Positions 7,301 through 8,800 of a stretch of 8,800 bases of DNA are shown here, piece by piece. This stretch comes from JASHVB01 sp049522565 (lineage in GTDB: Bacteria; Pseudomonadota; Alphaproteobacteria; Acetobacterales; Acetobacteraceae). Location of the stretch: positions 1-8,800 of the forward strand of contig JBEKNT010000283.1 of assembly GCA_049522565.1 (NCBI GenBank). The letters run 5' to 3'. The position numbers were made by a program, and so were the translations under genes. The notes under the pieces are model-generated. The model ran no database searches. It saw only the letters and a list, made by a program, of their open reading frames with translations, and was not told where the DNA came from. Position 1 is the first letter of the stretch; each line of letters begins with the position of its first letter.

Positions 7301-8800
7301 CGTATACTACGTGACCGATGTGACGATCGGCGGCACGATCGTCGGTGGCAGCGGGACGAACAGACTCGACGTGCAGGGCGGCGGCACCGCGGTGATGGGT
7401 GCCAACATCACCGGCATCGGCAACGTCTTCCTGCTGAATGCGGGGACCAGCTACAACTTCACCGCGAATACCACGTCCGGCTTAGTGATCCATGCCGGCA
7501 CGGACAGCGATACGATCACGGTGGGCAGCGCCAGCCAGACGGTAATTGGTTCGAGCGGCACGCTGCGCGTGGAGGCGACCGCGACCAACGCAGGCGTTGC
7601 GGTCGAGGGCGCCACCGGCGCCACTGCCAACGACACGTTGGAAATCACCACCGGCGGTTCGATCACGCTGAACAGCGCGGATCGCAACATCACGGTCCAG
7701 CTCGACGCTGCGAGCACGCTGGTGTTGCCGACGAACGCCACGATTGCGGTCGACGGCGGTGCCGGGGACGATGTCTTCGTCGCCACCGCTGGTGTGCTGC
7801 GTGCGGGTCAGCAGATCGATGGCGGCGGCGGGACGAACACGCTGGACCTGGAGGGTGGCGGCACCTTCAACCTGGCGGCGCCTGCGGTGCTGAACGACAT
7901 CCAGGTGGTGGACGCGACGGAAGGGCAATCGTCGGCGCAGCCAAGCATCTACCTGCGGAACGGCACGGACCTGACGCTGAACCTGGTATCCGCCGCGACC
8001 AATCCTAACCTGGCGGGGGCGGTGGTGCATGGTGCCAACAACGACGACACGATCAACCTCGGCGCAGGCGACGACTCCGTCGTTCTCGGTGGCACCGGCG
8101 AGACGGTTCATGGCGGCAGCGGCACCGACATATACTATGTGACGGCCGCAACGATTGACGCGACGATCGTCGGTGGTAGCGGGACGAATGACCTGGTTGT
8201 GCAGGGTGGCGGCACCGAGGTGATGGGTGCCAGCATCAAGGGTATCAACGGCGTCTACCTGCAAAATGCGGGAACCAGCTACAACTTCACCGCGAATGCC
8301 ACGCAAGGCATGGGGATCCTTGCCGGCACCGACAACGACACGATCACTGTGGGTGCGGCCAGCCAGACGGTCGTTGGTTCGAGCGGCAATCTGCTCGTGG
8401 AGGCGATCGCGGCCAACGCGGGCGTGGCAATCCGCAGCGGCACGGGCAGCAACGAGCTGGATATCACCACCAGCGGCACGGCCACGCTCAACAGCGGCGA
8501 CAATAACCTCACGGTCAAGCTCGACGATGCGAATACGACACTGACGCTGGACCACATGAAGTTCATCCACGCGGAGGGCAGCGGCGGCAGTGATGTCATC
8601 ATTGCGGGTGCCGCGGGCCAGGTGCTGACCGGCGGCGGCAGCAACGACACGCTGGAGGATGCCGGGCATTACGGGGTGACGTTCCAGGATACGATCGCCG
8701 GTATCGCAGGCGATACGCTGGCGGACTTCAGCAAGTTGGATACGATCGACATCACCAACCTGGCCGTGGGGTTCGTGACGGGTTCACCGATCTACACGGG
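1203..8800 (+). CDS. Same giant surface protein after the TAG: VWD/Calx-beta repeats, choice-of-anchor D domains, RTX-like region; 3' partial
   Basis: The frame stays open for about 2,532 codons without another stop and runs off the right edge. In order it codes for the rest of repeat 1 (helical segment and Calx-beta-like domain), full repeats 2 and 3 (beta-strand module, Pro linker, VWD, helical segment, Calx-beta), a fourth beta-strand module, three choice-of-anchor D-like domains, a fifth beta-strand module, and a beta-roll region with two ~276-residue repeats. No Cys codon occurs; Lys is very rare. There is no good start after the stop: the first in-frame ATG is at 2103, inside a beta-strand module, and TTG 1296, GTG 1377 and GTG 1404 lack a ribosome binding site. 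I therefore read it as the continuation of the preceding fragment, not a separate gene. The likely role is an exported Ca2+-binding adhesin, possibly secreted by a type I system; the latter is inferred only from the RTX-like region. Confidence 0.85.
1377..1739 (+). other. Calx-beta-like domain 1
   Basis: The sequence runs FTVYLTSPEAEDAVINYSVN, then ASDFPGDILPSGTVTIAAGQ, TSALFTIPIPANV and DENLQVVIS. This matches the Calx-beta plan: a strand pair, a GTxTIAAGxTSxxFxIxV strand and a D/E-E-x-hydrophobic strand with acidic Ca2+ ligands. It could alternatively be a generic Ig-like domain. Confidence 0.6.
1764..2141 (+). other. Beta-strand module, copy 2
   Basis: It reads LLSGDGSLSGSGTGYELNLG at its start, then LLSGSFEVSS, GTFTENVTLTPTDSN and VTIEVVGTI. 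The plan and length match the other copies. It sits between the Calx-beta-like domain of repeat 1 and the octaproline linker of repeat 2. Confidence 0.65.
2145..2180 (+). repeat. CCG triplet run coding octaproline linker
   Basis: CCA at 2145 followed by seven CCG triplets (2148-2168), then GAG CCT GAG, giving eight prolines and EPE. It forms a stiff extended spacer before VWD domain 2. Linkers at the same place in repeats 1 (PPPTP, ~504) and 3 (PMPLPPPPS, ~3786) are shorter and not pure runs. Confidence 0.85.
2181..2790 (+). other. VWD-like domain 2
   Basis: Entry motif WGDVHLTTFDGVYYNFQ and exit GLLGPDDRNPSTDLQLPDG, followed by LYGVYASDWQVPDTANSLLY. Spacing is the same as in copies 1 and 3. 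No Cys is present. The core VNWDTGESMTVTENGSYI is typical of the strands before the exit motif. Confidence 0.8.
2829..2993 (+). other. Helical GIT-x-P segment, copy 2
   Basis: LSQLPANLVAAAEAIVAAEG, ITNPNLVDAAVIDLLVTGDP and SSENVQEEG. Spacing between LP and GIT is 14 codons, as in the other copies. It lies between VWD 2 and Calx-beta-like domain 2. Confidence 0.6.
3036..3380 (+). other. Calx-beta-like domain 2
   Basis: The sequence runs VDYTIYLTAAAAETSTIDYS, then GSGVVQIAAGQTSTQIVVDV and DAELQVGVTATGGETLFG. The order and spacing match copy 1. The DFxGDILPSG loop of copies 1 and 3 is replaced here by ADIVGGTGSG. Confidence 0.6.
3408..3785 (+). other. Beta-strand module, copy 3
   Basis: It reads QLAGDGHLSGGGTDYVLNLG, then GLSGQFTITDF, VYTEQVVLDPTDTNSSGYS and VTLTVTGTIV. 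It has the same length as copies 2, 4 and 5 and is followed by the PMPLPPPPS linker and the third VWD-like domain. Confidence 0.65.
3825..4440 (+). other. VWD-like domain 3
   Basis: Entry motif WGDVHLTTFDGLYYNFQ, internal VHWNTGESLTVNVAGSYI and exit GLLGSDNGVNNDF. The LPDG element found in copies 1 and 2 is lost. The tail YWRVSQADSLLYYAPG parallels the post-domain extension of the other copies. Confidence 0.8.
4470..4634 (+). other. Helical GIT-x-P segment, copy 3
   Basis: LSDLPTALQQEGLQEAVQAG, ITDPQLQQAAALDFIVTGDP and GGANVQQQG. It is the most Gln-rich copy and reads through without a stop, showing what the interrupted copy 1 should look like. Confidence 0.6.
4677..5027 (+). other. Calx-beta-like domain 3
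   Basis: The sequence runs VGFTVYLTEAEAQATTVDWA, then ASDFAGDILPSGSIIIAAGS, TSASFSVEVNAGV and SSDLQVTITPTG. It is closest to copy 1 and ends the third composite repeat. Confidence 0.6.
5049..5426 (+). other. Beta-strand module, copy 4
   Basis: It reads LLGGEGTLTQIGNNYTLALG, then EFSQTITLTPEDQNASGYS and LTLTITDSV. Unlike copies 1-3 it is not followed by a Pro linker and VWD domain but by the choice-of-anchor D-like array. It therefore marks the exit from the VWD repeats. Confidence 0.65.
5436..5804 (+). other. Choice-of-anchor D-like domain 1
   Basis: VSPNPVDFDNVHVGSAPSQT near the start and IDVVGTVYAYA at the end, with SDGNGIDSNG before the last strand. The phrase DFDNVHVG is the usual first strand of ASPM-SPD2-Hydin or choice-of-anchor D domains. 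Its end resembles the partial domain at the left edge of the window (SDGTGIDSEG). Confidence 0.65.
5805..6161 (+). other. Choice-of-anchor D-like domain 2
   Basis: It starts VSPTTLNFGATRVGDTVAAQ and ends with DTITLEGKVYAAA. The LNFGATRVGD entry strand and the ITLEGKVY exit strand define the domain, followed without a linker by the third copy. Confidence 0.65.
6162..6503 (+). other. Choice-of-anchor D-like domain 3
   Basis: It starts VATSLNFGVVHVGSTAAKLL and ends with VTLTGTVDNY. The exit VDNYATAAISEISGGGT parallels VDQYAVAAMQQIAGNGT at 78-128, where the same kind of domain leads into beta-strand module copy 1. Confidence 0.65.
6513..6890 (+). other. Beta-strand module, copy 5
   Basis: It reads ISGGGTLSKGATNYALNLG, then LLSGSLSIGNS, VFTETITLTSKGSNSSGYSG and LTPETLTIVGTVV. 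Its last strands are closest to copy 1, about 6.4 kb away (SGYSGTLTPETVTITGTVV). It links the choice-of-anchor D-like array to the beta-roll region. Confidence 0.65.
6978..7805 (+). repeat. 828-nt beta-roll repeat, unit 1
   Basis: Starts at GDRINGGSGVNTLDLEGGG and includes NDTVVLGGTGETVHGGGGSD, TSYNFTANTTSG and SQTVIGSSGTLRVEA. Equivalent codons in unit 2 are exactly 828 nt away (acg 7011/7839, atg 7395/8223, gag 7572/8400). The block 7011-7141 differs from unit 2 at only two positions. Confidence 0.85.
7806..8633 (+). repeat. 828-nt beta-roll repeat, unit 2
   Basis: Starts at GQQIDGGGGTNTLDLEGGG and includes DDSVVLGGTGETVHGGSGTD, TSYNFTANATQG and SQTVVGSSGNLLVEA. It keeps the 828-nt register to about 8440, then is three codons shorter and diverges toward the C-terminal segment, so its right boundary is approximate. 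Confidence 0.8.

Larger units (their letters stand above)
6891..8800 (+). other. RTX-like beta-roll region, 3' partial
   Basis: Gly/Asn/Asp/Thr-rich sequence with degenerate RTX-type nonapeptides: INLGSGNDTVVLGGTGETVH, GGGGSDVYYV, VDGGAGDDVFVA and TGGGSNDTLEDAG. Near the right edge AGIAGDTLADFSKLDTIDI resembles the segment that commonly follows RTX repeats near the C-terminus of type I secretion substrates. Ca2+-dependent folding outside the cell would be expected for this family. The true C-terminus is outside the window. Confidence 0.65.

Noticed and set aside
7482..8669. 395-codon open frame on the minus strand
   Set aside because: Shadow of the 828-nt beta-roll repeats; it repeats internally only because the sense gene does, and ends at a sense TTA.

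Overview
The window lies entirely inside one very large, repetitive gene on the + strand. One reading frame (codons starting at positions divisible by 3) is open from the left edge to the right edge, about 2,930 codons, and is broken only by a single in-frame TAG at 1200-1202. Neither the true start nor the true end is present. I see no second gene, RNA gene, CRISPR array, insertion sequence, promoter or terminator. High GC, strongly G/C-ending codons and the RTX-like (Ca2+-binding beta-roll repeat) C-terminal part suggest a Gram-negative, probably proteobacterial, chromosome. I cannot name the genus from the sequence.

Layout by region. Positions 1-101 hold the tail of an upstream beta-sandwich domain of the choice-of-anchor D / ASPM-SPD2-Hydin-like kind. 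Positions 102-5048 hold three tandem composite repeats of 1,662, 1,644 and 1,641 nt. Each contains, in order, a ~126-residue beta-strand module, a proline-rich linker, a von Willebrand factor type D (VWD)-like domain, a short helical segment with a GIT-x-P motif, and a Calx-beta-like domain. At 5049-5426 a fourth beta-strand module starts, but it leads into three choice-of-anchor D-like domains (5436-6503) instead of a VWD domain. A fifth beta-strand module (6513-6890) closes that part. From about 6891 to the end is a Gly/Asn/Asp/Thr-rich beta-roll-like region containing two copies of an ~828-nt unit and the beginning of an RTX-type C-terminal segment (GDTLADFSKLDTIDI).

The translated product has no cysteine, about nine lysines (none in the first ~1,300 codons) and many acidic residues. 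VWD, Calx-beta and RTX-like repeats together suggest an exported, Ca2+-stabilised giant surface protein or adhesin, most plausibly a type I secretion substrate. The secretion route and ligand are inference, because the C-terminal signal and any transporter genes lie outside the window.

The main observation is the TAG at 1200-1202. It falls inside a segment present in all three repeats, aligns with a sense codon in the other two, and is followed by 7.6 kb of perfectly kept frame. It could be a very recent nonsense mutation, a suppressed or readthrough stop, or a base error.
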